Part shown: positions 44,903 through 56,900 of the stretch, piece by piece
Position numbering within the stretch: the stretch's first letter is position 1
Layout: the number at the start of each line of letters is the position of its first letter
NCBI RefSeq assembly: GCF_023065955.2
Contig: NW_026622997.1
Coordinates: 8,480,001-8,544,000 of the forward strand
Direction of reading: 5' to 3'
From: Ursus arctos
Lineage: Eukaryota > Chordata > Mammalia > Carnivora > Ursidae
Length of the DNA stretch: 64,000 bases
Notes under the pieces: model-generated
Databases searched by the model: none
Seen by the model: the letters and a program-made list of their open reading frames with translations, nothing else
What the model was told of the DNA's origin: nothing
Translations under genes and position numbers: made by a program

Positions 44903-46667
44903 TAGAAGCCTTTTTCTGAGTTTCACCATCTTGGCTCTATGGACAATGCTTTGGCCGGGCTGTGGTCTTGTGTTTCATGCCATTCCTGCATTGTGGGTTT
45001 TGGAGCAGTAACTGGATCTTTAGACAGTGCTTCACTGCCCCCTCCATGCAGGCCAGCTTGGGAGCTTTGGTGAAGGACCTTGGGAGAACGCCAGTGCCCA
45101 TGGCCCTCATTCCCCCAGCAGTGTTCTCTGTAGTACCCTAATGGGCACGTGGAATGAATACTACCCCTAAATTAAATCTATAAAATATTTCATATCTCCC
45201 GTATTACTCCCCCTTGGACTGAGTTAATGGGCAAAGGACTAAGAATAATCAATGTAGAATTTTGGCCAGTCTGATAACTCCCTGGCACAGTTCTGGAAAA
45301 TGTGAAAGCAGAGGGAAGTTCTATATAATTGCCCACGTGGGAACGATTTCAACAAGCACATGGTTTTTCCCACAGGCAGTGGCGGGACGATTCTGGGTTT
45401 GATTGTTCTCACGTAGCCAGTGGTGAAAGAGTGTTTCATTCTCGTGCTTGTTACTATCTGGCTCCCTACAGCAACTGCTCTCTGGGTCTGTTCAGAGAGC
45501 TCGTGGGATGAGAAGGGCTGCGTGTTCCTCCTACATGGGTGTTTTGTGTCTGTTCATGAGTTACAACAGATTCGGGCAGTGTCTAAGTCTCAGGCTCAAT
45601 TTTCTCTCCTCCTCAGACTACTATCCGGTGACAGTTGGGAGCCCTCTGCCAGTGTGCCTTTAGGAGAATGATCTCATTATTCAGCATCCCAAGTTGTCAG
45701 TTCTAGCCCTGGCTGTGCTGATTCCAAAATTTGACATGGACATCCACCTTTGTGTGTCTCATTTCACTGGTGGTCAGTGGAGACAGAAGCACCTGCTTAC
45801 CTACCTGGAGAGTGGGGCAGGCATCTAACCGAGGATTATTCCAACAGACTTGGGGGGGGGAGTAATGAAGGAGAGAGAAAGGTGAGCAAGGCACGGCCCC
45901 TGCTGTCCATGGAAACCAACAAGTAAATGACTAACTCGGGCGTGTGGATAAAAGGACTTTGAAACTTTGCAGTGCTTTGTATGAGTAGTTATTGCTGTTG
46001 AGCCCTTGTGGAGTGACCATAGCTCGGGAGGCAGTGCCAGTCTGGGAATCTTAGGAGCTGACTTAGTCCACGTCATCAGTCCCAGTAGAAAACATCTGCA
46101 CTAGGCACCGAGAACAAGCTCACAGTTCATCTCACGGTCGTTTCTGGAATTGTAGACAAGGTGCCTAGGTAGAAATGGCTATTAAGGACCGATGTCAAGA
46201 AAAACAAATCCATTTAGTCGGAGTTTTCCCAAACTGTGTTCCGTACTCATTTTGGAGATGTTAGTAAGTGTGGTAAAAAAAAAAAAAAGACATATTGTGG
46301 GTTCAAATAAGTTTGGGAGATGCTGGGTATACTACCTGCCCCTTGACAATGCGTAATGCACGTTAGCAGATTAAAGACCCCCTAAACTGAGAAGTTTTGC
46401 ATTAAATAAATCTGTTAATTTTAATTTAAATTTGTGCATCTATGACTTTTTAGGGTCCCATTTTATAATTCCTGGTTGCCAAGTGTTCTTCAAGGCACCG
46501 GTTTGGGAAATGCTGAGAGCTAAAGGTGTGGCAAACATCACAGGTGATTGCGAGAGGAACCAGGTGAAAGACTACAGGTGCATTGACCCAAATCTACTTC
46601 CAGGAGTAGAAAACAAAAACAATCCAAAACTTACGATCTATAGATGGAATCAGAAAATCAAAACACG
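44903..46667. other. Intergenic, no gene seen
   Basis: Unique-looking sequence with a short A-run at about 46275-46288. No exon or RNA gene was recognised. Confidence 0.5.
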
Positions 46668-46870
46668 AGGGGCTCCTGGGTGACACAGCGGTTAAGCATC
46701 TGCCTTTGGCTCAGGTGTGATCCCGGTGTTATGGGATCGAGCCCCACATCAGGGTCCTCCGCTATGAGCCTGCTTCTTCCTCTCCCACTCCCCCTGCTTG
46801 TGTTCCCTCTCTCGATGGCTGTCTCTATCTCTGTCAAATAAATAAATAAAATCTTTAAAAAAAGAAAAAA
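46668..46870 (+). mobile_element. SINEC, GGCACAG-related younger form
   Basis: GAGGGGCTCCTGGGTGACACAG to an A-rich tail, with CTCGATGGCTGTCTCT. It is flanked by AGAAAATCAAAACACGA on both sides, a perfect target-site duplication. Confidence 0.95.
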
Positions 46871-47029
46871 AGAAAATCAAAACACGAATATGAGTGCTTA
46901 CTCATCATCATTATTATTATTTATGGTTTTATTATTTATGGTTTATGCAGGGGTGCAAATGTGCCGATTCATCAGTTTACCTTTCTTATTAACTCCCCTG
47001 AATATTTCTTATTTAAAACTACCATGTTA

Positions 47030-47190
47030 TTTTAGATCTAGATTTGAATCTTGAATGTTACTTTTATAAATTTGGGTGAGTCTCGTGACCCATTTGCCGT
47101 GAATGAAGATAAAACCTGGCTGACAGGGCTGTTGCGAAGAGGGAAGATAATTGCATTGTGCTTGGCATACGGTAAATACTCTGTAGATGG
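47030..47190 (+). mobile_element. MIR fragment
   Basis: GACAGGGCTGTTGCGAAGAGG and GCATTGTGCTTGGCATACGG followed by TAAATACTC are the MIR 3' half. Confidence 0.65.
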
Positions 47191-48626
47191 TTCCTCTCCT
47201 CTGCCCTACAAACTATTACTAAAAACAACCCTAGCAGCTCTCCGTGAAGTCTGTGTGTTTTGAAATGCAGTGATTACTCAGTGCACGAGGCCGCTACAGA
47301 ACTGAGGAAAAATGTGTTTCATGCTTATTCATCTTGTATAGTCAAAGAAGAAAAACCTAAAATGGATTTCTTGAATTCTGGTGCCACTTCCTTCTTAACC
47401 CCAAGACAGGAGACTGGGCCTGAGTGTGAATCCGTCACAGAAAGCTGAGGTGGCACGGTTGTCACTGTGATTGTGGCAAGCCAGGAGCCTGGGGATAGTC
47501 CCTCTTCTGGCTGCGGCTGACTAGGGCCAGGACTGATGTCACCCAACAAGCTCACTTCCTTTGCCCAATTTTTCTTCTTACATGTGTGCTTAAATAATTT
47601 GAGAGGGAAAGTTTCTGCCAAAAAAACCCAGAGGGAAGTGGCACTTATTTTTATACCCCTGGTGTCTTAAAGCCTGGGACTTTCCTTTCTATAGTATTTT
47701 CACTTTGAAGAAGTTAGGACCATCCATCGATCCATTAGCAACATCCGACATCAACACTGACTAAACACCCACTGTGTACCGGTCTCTCGGGAACCTGCCT
47801 CATGGAACGTAATGACCAGAAGGGAATAGCATTAGGGTGTAAATCACCCGATGGAGGGCCCCATGTAGCTGTGTGTAGGCTGTCACCAGAGATAATGTTC
47901 TAGGTCACCAGCAGTCTGTCATAAGGCATGACTAAATTGTAGCCATCATTTGAAAGTTTCAGGATCCACTTTCAAGAGAAGGAACGAATAAATATTGAGT
48001 TCCTGTTAACCATTTGAGGACACTTAGCCTTTTTGTCTTTATTCACCAGTCAGTCCTGGGTTTGAGACCCTCTGATACGAATGAAGCCATCTTTGCTTCT
48101 AAACAGGTGGAACTATTGGCTGGGACATACTTTTACTGTTTGACACAAAAACACAGACACCTAACCTAATTCACCTTTGTTTGACAGGACCGAAAGCCTT
48201 CATGGATACATTTGGTACAAAACAGTGCAAGTAGCAGGGCTTCTGATTCAATATGTGGAAGAACTCATGTACTGGGCACACTTTTCTGAATCATTCTCTG
48301 ATTAAAATGTAGGAAGAACAGACCTCAAGAAACTAGAAAAGAAGGCACGCAGGTGAAACTAGCAAAGGAAGGTTGGCTTATGAGAGCTAGGCCCTGTGGT
48401 CAGAGTTCAACTACATGTCACATTTAATCTTCCCCAAAGTCCTATAAAATAGTTTCCTTTTCCCAAACGGATCTGAATAAGGAGACAAAAATGATTTCCA
48501 CATCATTAATTGCTGAAAACGGCCACCCTGATATTAGGTAGCAGCAGATAATGGTCTTTAGCACCAGAAGGTAATGAATAAGAACGTCAGGGGGCTCTGC
48601 GCTTTCCCAACCAGGTGGAACACTAC
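47190..48626. other. Intergenic, no gene seen
   Basis: Unique-looking sequence. About 47755-47930 may be an old L2 remnant (AACACCCACTGTGTACCGG). No exon was recognised. Confidence 0.45.
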
Positions 48627-48972
48627 CCATAATCCTAATGCTACCATGATCTTAATCCGAACATTAACCTAAACTTAACGCTAACACTAATGATGACCTT
48701 AAACTAACTCTAACCCTGACCCTAACTCTAATCCTAATGAGAATTAACCCTAAGGCATAAACTCAAACCATAACCCTAGCCCTAAACGCTAAACCTGCAG
48801 CTACCCCTACCCCTACCCTTACCCTTACGCCTACCCGAAACTCCAACTCTAATCCTACCCCTAACCCAAACCCTGAACCTAAGCTTCCCAAACCCTAATC
48901 CTAACTCTAAACCCTAATCCTAACCCTATATCTAATCCCTAACCCTAACCCCTAACCCTAACCCTAACCCTA
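48627..48972 (+). repeat. Interstitial telomeric repeat, (CCCTAA)n, degenerate
   Basis: About 346 bp of CCCTAA-type hexamers (the vertebrate telomere C-strand) in one orientation, with many variants (CCTAAT, CCCTAC, CCTTAC, CTCTAA). The right end is the most regular: 48937-48972 is almost pure CCCTAA. The array stops sharply at CCCTATCAG. The left edge fades out near ACCCATAATCC. Confidence 0.93.
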
Positions 48973-49076
48973 TCAGATAAACCACTGGCAATCATCATGA
49001 GACATCAGCTTCCTCAGCCCCCGAATGGGAATAACAATGATACTAAAATGGAAATAGTAACAGGAGGGGTCCAAGC

Positions 49077-49107
49077 TTAGGTTTTGGTTTTAGGTTTAGA
49101 GTTTAGG
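49077..49107 (+). repeat. TTAGG-like run in opposite orientation
   Basis: TTAGGTTTTGGTTTTAGGTT followed by TAGAGTTTAGG resembles degenerate G-strand telomere repeats, 105 bp right of the CCCTAA array. It is short, and chance is possible. Confidence 0.4.
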
Positions 49108-49292
49108 TATTTGAATCCAGGGTCTACCACTTACAAGTTGTGTGACCTTGGGGAAGTTACTTAAACTCTTTGGGCTTCAATTTCCTTATCGGACACTGAA
49201 GAAAACAATAGTACCTCCCTCAGAGTATTTTTGCAAGGATTGAATTGATGAATAAATGTATGCAGGTAAACACTGAGCATAGTGATTCGAAG
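49108..49292 (+). mobile_element. MIR
   Basis: GTCTACCACTTACAAGTTGTGTGACCTTGGGG, then AATTTCCTTATC and AATAGTACCTCCCTCAG, are the MIR core in order. Confidence 0.85.
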
Positions 49293-50970
49293 GTTGTTAA
49301 GGACTCAGTCAAAGTTAGCCACTGTGATGACCCACACTGACTAACTCACACTGTTGTCACTCTGGAAGCTTAAAAGCAATAACAAGTATACAAAGGTGTT
49401 TTGTCAACTGTAAAGTTTACCCTGTCATGTTACGTATCGTTAGCCATGGTAATAGTTGTGGTTGTAGTGTGCTTACTATTAATACTTTTCTTTGCAGTTA
49501 TGCTCCAAGAAAGACCAAATGAGTCAGCTACTCCTTACCTTGGAATATAAAGATGTCAACCAACTATCTCTGGATATCAGGAGCAAACATTACACTGCAC
49601 CAGATAAGATCCAATTCACCTGGAGTGGCCATTACAGGAGAAATGAACGTTGAAGAAGAAGATGTTGGCTCTAATCCATAACATAGTTGATCTTCTCCCC
49701 CAGCCACTACTGGCACCACCTAGCATTCGTTCCTCAACCAAGGATTCATTCCAATCAATTCAGCTGGAAAAGTGTGCCAAAGAACAACCTGGACATAGAG
49801 AAGAGAACAATCCAGCATGATGGCGTATGTGTGAGACATCACAGAAGCTCCAGGTCCACAGCTGTCCCCTCTAGAACTACATCAGTATGCCCAGCTCTCC
49901 AAAAGCTGGTTCAAATCCTTTGCAAGGAAATCAAACAGGCTGATACCTTTCCAGAATGGGTATGGCAAATTGCTGCCCGTATGCTGATACTCCCCTCTCC
50001 CACTCCCACGGCAGACCTCCCTAACTGATGGTCTCATTCTTTCCTGCTGAGCCCGGGTAGAACTTGAGAATCCCTCCCAGCAGAGCACACCAGGCATATG
50101 GTGCAGAAAGACTGGAGTTTTCATGCAGGGTGAAATCCAGTGGTAATCTCACTTTATAATAGTCCCCCGCACCAGCTCCCTGTGTGGTGAGGACATAGGT
50201 ATTTGTCCTCATCTTGGCCAATGGGACACATTGTGTGTATCCCTCTCTTTTGATCATATAAGTAGATACATCTCTACATCTTAGTGTGTAAAAAAAAAAT
50301 GACAAGAATGTGTTTTCCTTTTATACGTTTGGATTTCCATGGTGAGGGAGGTATAAAATTCAATTAATTGTTAAAATAATCCTCCCCAAACACACATGAA
50401 ATAATATTTTCTACTTCCTGGAAGGAAACAAGAGCTTAGCTCGTCTCTCCTCTGTGGTTGCTCAGAAGGTCCACAGTGACCCAGTTACCATGGTGAGAGC
50501 TTCCTTTTCAAAGCACAGTGGAGAGGCAGCCAGCTAAGAATGTGTTCAACAGTCATGTGATCCTTTCCTGCTTCCACAGCCACCAATTTCATTGTAAGCT
50601 CTATGCATTCTTGCCTCCTCCCTCTATACAACCGTATGCTACAGAGGTTCCCCACCCTTGGTGTGGGGCCAGCTGAGGTTCTGGGAGCAGCCGCTTTTCT
50701 CCTGGTCCTATTTTGAGTTCTCTGAGAGGTGAGGCTTTGGGTGAAGCCCAAGGCATGGGCGGGATGATGTGAGAGCCAAGAGCAAAACCAAGCTTCTTCC
50801 CCTTCTTCAGACTGTTATGCTAGTCAAGCCTCAGTGGTAGACCAATGCCTGACATGAGCCTTTTGGTCAAGGTAGTGGTTGCTAGACAGAAACTACCACT
50901 ACAGGCTTACTTGCCGCAAATCCTAATTTCTTACTACTCTCCCCATCTCTGACCTCTTTTTTCTTCAGCT
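49293..50970. other. Intergenic, no gene recognised
   Basis: The stretch 49490-50310 reads like a coherent old element (TATA-like CATATAAG near 50256 and an A-run at 50291-50300), but I cannot name a family. Frames at 49687-50028 (plus) and 50485-50751 (minus) have no known relatives. Confidence 0.4.
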
Positions 50971-50974
50971 AATC

Positions 50975-51100
50975 AATGCTAATAATAATAGTAGCCACTT
51001 TCTTATTAAGCACATACTATCAGCCTTACTATAGGCTAGATGCTTTATATACATTATTTAATTTAATCCTTTGATCTCTGGAAGGTCTTTTTTAAAAGAT

Positions 51101-51144
<44 letters not shown>

Positions 51145-51425
51145 GAGAGAGAGAAAAAGACCACACACAAGCAGGGGAAAGAGGAGGGGCTGAGGGAGAG
51201 GGCGAGAGAATCTCAAGTAGACTCCCCATGGAGCGTGGAGCCTGAGGTGGGGCTCGATTTCATGTCTCTGAGATCATGACCTGAGCAGAAATCAAAAGCC
51301 AGACACTTAAGCAACTGAGCCACCCAGGTGTCCCTCTGCAAGGTATTTTTAATCCCCATTTTACAGACCACAAAACTGAGATGCAGGGAGGTTAAGAAAC
51401 ACACCAGTTCACTTCCAGAGGTTGA
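50975..51425 (-). mobile_element. MIR split by a SINEC
   Basis: TAATAATAATAGTAGCCAC, CTAGATGCTTTATATACATT and TTTAATCCTTTG lead into the SINE at 51088; ATCCCCATTTTACAGACC and CAAAACTGAGATGCAGGG resume after 51335. Together they give one reversed MIR. Confidence 0.85.
51088..51334 (-). mobile_element. SINEC with expanded (TTTA)n tail
   Basis: Reversed older copy with GAGAATCTCAAGTAGACTCC and a head ending CCACCCAGGTGTCCC. The flanks CTCTGGAAGGT and CTCTGCAAGGT are a target-site duplication. The tail contains (TTTA)11 at 51100-51143, longer than in the other copies. Confidence 0.93.
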
Positions 51426-51429
51426 CGGT

Positions 51430-52560
51430 ATTAGTTATCTTTTCATATGCCCACATTTAATCTCCCAGACAGACTCGTTGAAGACAGGCATCAAGGAATA
51501 TTGATCTTTCTAGAACCCACGGTGTTAGAAGTAATGCATTTTGGTCAACTGCTCTGTCTTTTAATACATCCTAGTGTAGGGGCATGAGAAAAATTGGCTT
51601 TATGAGGGGGTTAGCCAGTGACGCACTGGGAAATGTAAAAACACCTGGCCCTTCTAGGGACAAAGACCTGATTTGTATTGTTTGCCTGTTTCTATTGGTC
51701 AGACAGTCTCACCATGGCTGATTTCAGGCTGTTAACGAGAAGGCAAGGAAGAGACAAGCAGAGCGGACTCGCAGGACGTGGCTCAGGCTAGCTCCAGCTC
51801 CTCATTGGCTTCTGGGGGTGCTTCTTGGAATGTTTGGGTGGCATTTTGGCTCTGTGATCCGCTAATGGCTTCTCAAAAGCATGATACTTTAGAAGGGGTT
51901 GGGGCTGGTGGGTAATTTCCTCAAATGTAACTCTAACGCAGAGGTTCATTCTAGGTGTGGTGGGGCCCACGTAACACCGGACACAGGAGCTCATGCCAGT
52001 CCCAAGGAGCGCACACGCACTTAGCATGGAGTTATGTTTAGACAGAGGGAAGCTATGTGACCCGTGGTAACCCTTCTTCATAAAAGGAAACGATTAAAGC
52101 AAAGCCTTTCTGTTGTGACTTAGAGTAACAAGGTGAAGAATTTCTTCCAAGAATGATTAACCCCAAAGATATGCAAAAAACGTCTGGCCAAACACAAAGT
52201 TTAATGATATAATATTCTTCTTGCCAGCCAGCAGGTCTTTTCGTCATTACCTATGTCTGAGATACTCTTATTTAAACAAAAACCAAAAACCTCTTGTTTA
52301 AGCCCTCATCAAACTTACCACCAGGAGGAACATGTTTTAAAATGCTTACAATAAGAGATGATGGATTGTGTGTTTCTGAAACAATTGTATATAGAACAAT
52401 AAAGAAACACGTAGATGCGTTGTTAAAAGAGAAACAGGTTTCTAATTTTTAGTAAATCTAAAAAGAGCTCTAAATCTTGTATCTTGTTAGTAAAATTGAA
52501 AACAATACTTGACAGCTCAGTAAAAGGATGCCATTGTAGGTATGGGTGCTTGGACTGGGG
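51430..52560. other. Intergenic, no gene seen
   Basis: Unique-looking sequence. A 97-codon minus-strand frame (51788-52081) has no known relatives and no poly-A signal close downstream. Confidence 0.45.
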
Positions 52561-52564
52561 GATA

Positions 52565-52650
52565 CATGCTTTCAATAAACTTTTACTGAATACTTCCTAG
52601 GGGCCAGACACTCTGTAAGGATGTGGGGATGTAAAGAAGAAAACAGACCA
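52565..52650 (-). mobile_element. L2 LINE, 3' end fragment
   Basis: TCAATAAACTTTTACTGAATAC then TTCCTAGGGGCCAGACACTC is the reversed L2 end. Confidence 0.65.
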
Positions 52651-52682
52651 CTGACCCCAGAAGGAGGTGGTTGGAGAATGCT

Positions 52683-52905
52683 TTCCAGGGGTTGGCAAAC
52701 TATAGCCTAAGGGCCAAACCCAGCCCATGGCATGTGGGTGCCTGGAGGACAGCTACAGCCATTCACTGGCACCCTGTCTACGGCTTCCTCCTTCACAGCA
52801 GAAGTGTTGAGGAGTTAGGACAGAGACAGTATGTCTACAAAGCCTCAAATAGTTACTATCTGGCTCTCTACAGAGAAAGGGCCAGTCCCTGGTCTGGGAA
52901 GAGGT
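52683..52905 (+). mobile_element. Non-autonomous hAT-type DNA transposon
   Basis: Starts CAGGGGTTGGCAAACTATAG and ends ATAGTTACTATCTGGCTCTC then TACAGAGAAAGG, with inverted terminal repeats. It is related to the element at 39796. Confidence 0.75.
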
Positions 52906-53700
52906 ACTACAGGCCTAGACTAAGACACTGATAATAAAGATGAGGACAAGTCTGGGGAACCTTAGAAGGCTGTGTCTGTAGTGCAGAATGGGGGCTGGAG
53001 AAAGGGAGACAGGCCGGGGAGAGCATCTGCCTTACCCCTGGAGCCTGGCTAGAGGGACCTTTGCTTCCAGGCTGTCTCCTTCCCACTCCAGAGGCCCTGA
53101 GGACCCATGCCCAGCATTTCCTGGTGCCCAATAGGGCAAACTATTTATGTGTTTTTCAAGCGCACTCCTATATTAATGGGAATGACCTTTTGTTCTAGAC
53201 AGTCTGGGACAATACACTTAAAACAGACACTTCTTTTTTGAATGAATAGTTCATTGAAATATTGTTCACTACTTGATCTAATGTTACCATAGAAATCAAA
53301 AAGACTTAAATAAATATAAGCCACTTAAATAAAATATAGCACTATTGAATATGGCAAGTTAAAATCTGTAAGTGTTTTTCATAATCGTTGCCATGACAAT
53401 ACTAATCCAAAATAAAACACTATCAGATAATTTAAACTTTAATTGATAAAACTTTAATAAAATAGTGGCAAGGTGACTTGAAGGTAAATCTTTGCTTTAT
53501 TTCTTTATCTTACTTAGAGAATTAATGATATGTTCAAGGCAGATTAAGAAGTCTGCTATGGGGGCAAGGTCACCTTGAGGAAATCTTAACTGTCAGCCTC
53601 CCTCTTAACCCCCGTGGATCTGTGGGAATGCCTAACTCTTATAAATGTCATGGATCATGCCACGTTAGGGCCATCAGTGCAAAATAACCTTATGAATGAC
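52906..53700. other. Intergenic, AT-rich, no gene seen
   Basis: 53220-53530 is strongly AT-rich (AATAAATATAAG, ATAAAATATAGC). Nothing recognisable as a gene. Confidence 0.5.
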
Positions 53701-53840
53701 TATTCAACTCCACAAACATTACTGGGGCCTACTGGATATGAGGCATGGCTGTGCCCTGCTCTGGGGTGGCAGAAGGACCAGGAAGACCAGATGCTTACCC
53801 CTAAATGAGCTGTGAATCCAACTGGAAAGGACTGAGCGTC
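53700..53840 (-). mobile_element. L2 LINE, 3' end fragment
   Basis: TTCAACTCCACAAACATTACTGGGGCC, then ATGAGGCATGGCTGTGCCC and GCTGTGAATCC, match the reversed L2 end. Diverged. Confidence 0.55.
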
Positions 53841-55296
53841 AGTGTGTGTCCAAATAAGGCGAATGTGATGTATTCTTAGTAGGGGTGGAGCCATCTTGTC
53901 ATTGACAGCTACCGCTTGGAATTCCCATCACACGCCCCACGTTCTCCTGCCAACAGCACCACCTGCCTCCTGCCCCTGTCCTCCCGTGTCATTCAGTGGA
54001 AGCTGCCCAACACTGATCACCCTGGCCCTGGCCCAATCCAAGGCCTCATGCTCCTAGCCACAGTGAGGGGCCCAGGGTCCTTCCCAGGCTTGCCCCGCTG
54101 TTGCTGGGACAGCATAGCCCTTCCTCCCCGGGTGCAGAGTTGTGGGTACAGTCGGAACACGGTCCCCACGGGCTCCTCCCAAGGATGGAGTTTGGGACAC
54201 TGACATTGAGGGTGCTCAGAGAGAAGCCAGGAGTGCTATGGACTCAGTCCAGTCTCTGCTCCCCAGCGTCTGCCCTTCCCACGGCTTACGTTTGAACCCG
54301 GTAAATTGCCCGGCTTTGTGTAAGTTAGTTTGAGTTAAGTTTCTAGCCCTTGCAAAAAATTCTAATAAAAATGTGACCAAGGAAGCAGAGGAGAAGGAGT
54401 GGTTGACTCTAGCTGGGGTGCCAGGGATGAGAACTTCCTGCCGAGACCTGGAGACTGAGTACGATTTCTATACAGGCAAAGGCGAGGGAACGGCACGACA
54501 GGGGGCAGGTACTGAGCATGCAAAGATACAGCGGTCTGTGGATGGGGAGAGGCAGGGGGCATGCAGGGTGGGGAGGTTCTTGCAGGGGTGGGGGCTGCAG
54601 AGAAGATGAGGAGAAAGAGAAACAACTCAAAGGCAGAGTGAGGCCAGAGTATCTGTGATGAGCTTTGAATGCTCAGATGTGAGGAGTTCCTAAAACCTGG
54701 TAAGGAGGGTCATCCTTTTAGCCTGTCCTTGAGCAGAAATTCCTTTCAAGCAAGTGGTGATCTGTAGGCCACGCTTACAGAGCTGAATGCCACGTGTGGC
54801 TGGTTTTTCCCTCATTACAGACCTCCCATTTCTTGGTCCCTCTGTAATCAGGGCTTGCTTACCTGTGCCTGATGACCAGTGTCACTGACAAGCTGTTTGG
54901 GAGAAGTAAGGCATTTAACATGCACTCTACTCTGAATTATGGTATTTTGGTTGGATTTTAATTTGCCTGTGGCTGCTGCTAAGGATTAAAATATATATAT
55001 ACAGCATGGGCCTGGCCTTTGGAATCTAGACACTAAACTTGCAAAGTGCTGTTGTGTGTGCTGCTGACAAATGATGTAGTCCTTCCCTAAACGTGACGAC
55101 TTCCCAGCTTCTTGCATGAGCTGGCTGTCTTTGTGGGAGCAGGAGGTCTTAGGTGAAAGGTCGTGCGTCGTTCTTGACGGTGGCTGCCAAGTCCCAGAGT
55201 CCTACAAATTACTGCAACAAAAAAATGAAAATAAGGAGCAAACGCAGGATCTCTTTGTACTATTTTTGCAACCTTCCGAGAGACTGTAATTGTTTC
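53840..55296. other. Intergenic, no gene seen
   Basis: GC-richer at 53930-54600, AT-richer afterwards. No exon, RNA gene or clear mobile element was recognised. Confidence 0.5.
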
Positions 55297-55313
55297 AAAA
55301 TAAATGTTTTTTA

Positions 55314-55651
55314 ATTTTTATTTATTTTTTTATTTAAATTCAATTAGCCAACATATAGTACATCATTAGTTTCAGAGGTAGAGTTCAGTGATCCATCAGT
55401 TGCGTATAGCACCCAGTGCTCATCACATCACTTGCCCACCTTAATGCCCATCACCCAGTTTCCCCTTCCCCCCACCCCGTCCCCTCCAGCAACCCTCAGT
55501 TTGTTTCCTCGAGTTAAGAGTCTCTCACGGTTTTTCTCCCTCTCTTATGACTTCACCCCACTCTTATGACTCCACTTCACACATGCGGAACGTAAGAAGT
55601 AGTGCAGAGAATCATAGGGAAAGGGAGGGAAAACTGAATGGGAAGTCATCC
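55314..55651 (-). mobile_element. Carnivore L1 3' end with 5' inversion (twin priming)
   Basis: The left part (55314-55560) is the reversed L1 3' UTR: T-rich start, CAATTAGCCAACATATAGTAC, ATCACCCAGTTTCC, GCAACCCTCAGTTTGTTTCC. The right part (about 55580-55651) is the adjacent upstream L1 segment in forward orientation (GAACGTAAGAAGTAGTGCAG, GGAAAACTGAATGGGAAGTC). AAATAAATGTTTTTTAA flanks both ends (55298-55313 and 55653-55669). These are the marks of twin-primed reverse transcription. Confidence 0.9.
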
Positions 55652-55669
55652 AAATAAATGTTTTTTAAA

Positions 55670-56545
55670 TGCAGCAGGGTCTGTGGTTAAATACATCAGG
55701 AAATACACTTTTGTTGATTTTTAAAAGCACATGGTTTTCCAAAGGTTCTGAAAAGTCCTGCAAAATAACAAGATTCATTTGGGGGCTGGGGGTGACATAA
55801 GACTTAATTTCACATATAATAGATATTTATGACATGGTTTGAATTGTCTGTTTTCTTAAGGGGGCCCAAACCCAAAACAAAGTTTGGAGAGGCCACGGGT
55901 AGACATTAGAATTCACAAGGGCTCTGAGCTACCTCTGCTGAGAAGTATGTTTTGAGTCAGCCTCTCCTGCCAGGCAGAGCCCATCCACAGACTCAGACAC
56001 CAAGCATCTTACTCATTACCCACACACCATCTGGGAGATCTGGAAAACCTGTGGCCTGCTGTAGCCTGTAGGGACATGAGTGGGAGTGAGGATGACACAT
56101 GTATAGGACAGGGAGGGGACCAGAATGGCCAGAGCAGAGAGAGCAACACTCTGGAAAAGCAATGGGAACACAAATAAGACTGGCAAATAATGATGTGCCT
56201 AGACAGTGAGGTGTCGTAGGGGAATAAGATAGTGCTTGGCTTTAAGAAGCCTAACATCTCATTGATGGGGTGTATTAGGATGGATTAGACCAGGATGCTA
56301 TTAACTCTATTACAAAGAAGAATCTGGGGTCCTTATTGGAGCCATAATATACCTCAAGGATTCAAAAAAATCATAATTGTGTGGGGGCAGAGCTATCTTG
56401 AAAGACACCTTGGAGGAAATTGTTTTGAGGATCTCGAAGAATGAGTAGAATTTCAAAGGTGATGTCCATTATTATATCAGTTAAGAGTGTTGCCAAATTG
56501 CAAGGAATGGAAAATCCAGCTGATAGAAGCTTAAGGGTTAAAGAT
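55670..56545. other. Intergenic, no gene seen
   Basis: Unique-looking sequence; no exon or RNA gene was recognised. Confidence 0.5.
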
Positions 56546-56900
56546 GTTTCATTATCTCACGTGGAGTATGGAGGCTAATGGATGAATCCCAAAAACATGC
56601 AAAGAGAAAAAAAGCCGCATCCTGAAGACCACAGTCTATGCAATTCCATTTATGTGACATTCTAGGAAAGGCAAAATTACAACAACAGAAAATGGAGCAG
56701 TGGTTGCCAGGGGCTGGAATAGGGGTAGGGGGTTGACTACAAAGAGGCACAAGGGAAATTTTGGGGGTGACGGAATGTTCTAGATCTTGACAGTGGAGGT
56801 GGTTCCACTACTGTCTACGTCTATCAAAACTCGTAGAACTGCACACTTAAAATGGGTTAAATTTTTTTGTGTATACCTCAGTAAATCTTATTTTAATTAC
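56545..56900 (+). mobile_element. L1 LINE, 3' end
   Basis: CAATTCCATTTATGTGACATTC, GTGGTTGCCAGGGGCTGG, GGGGTGACGGAATGTTCTAG and GTAGAACTGCACACTTAAAATG follow the 3' end of an old L1 in order. Non-coding. Confidence 0.85.

Noticed and set aside
48627..48972. Possible CRISPR-like or satellite array
   Set aside because: The unit is the 6-bp telomere repeat with no spacers; this is a mammalian genome.
51788..52081. 97-codon minus-strand frame
   Set aside because: It looks protein-like at first sight but resembles no family I know; no promoter, splice or poly-A signal nearby.
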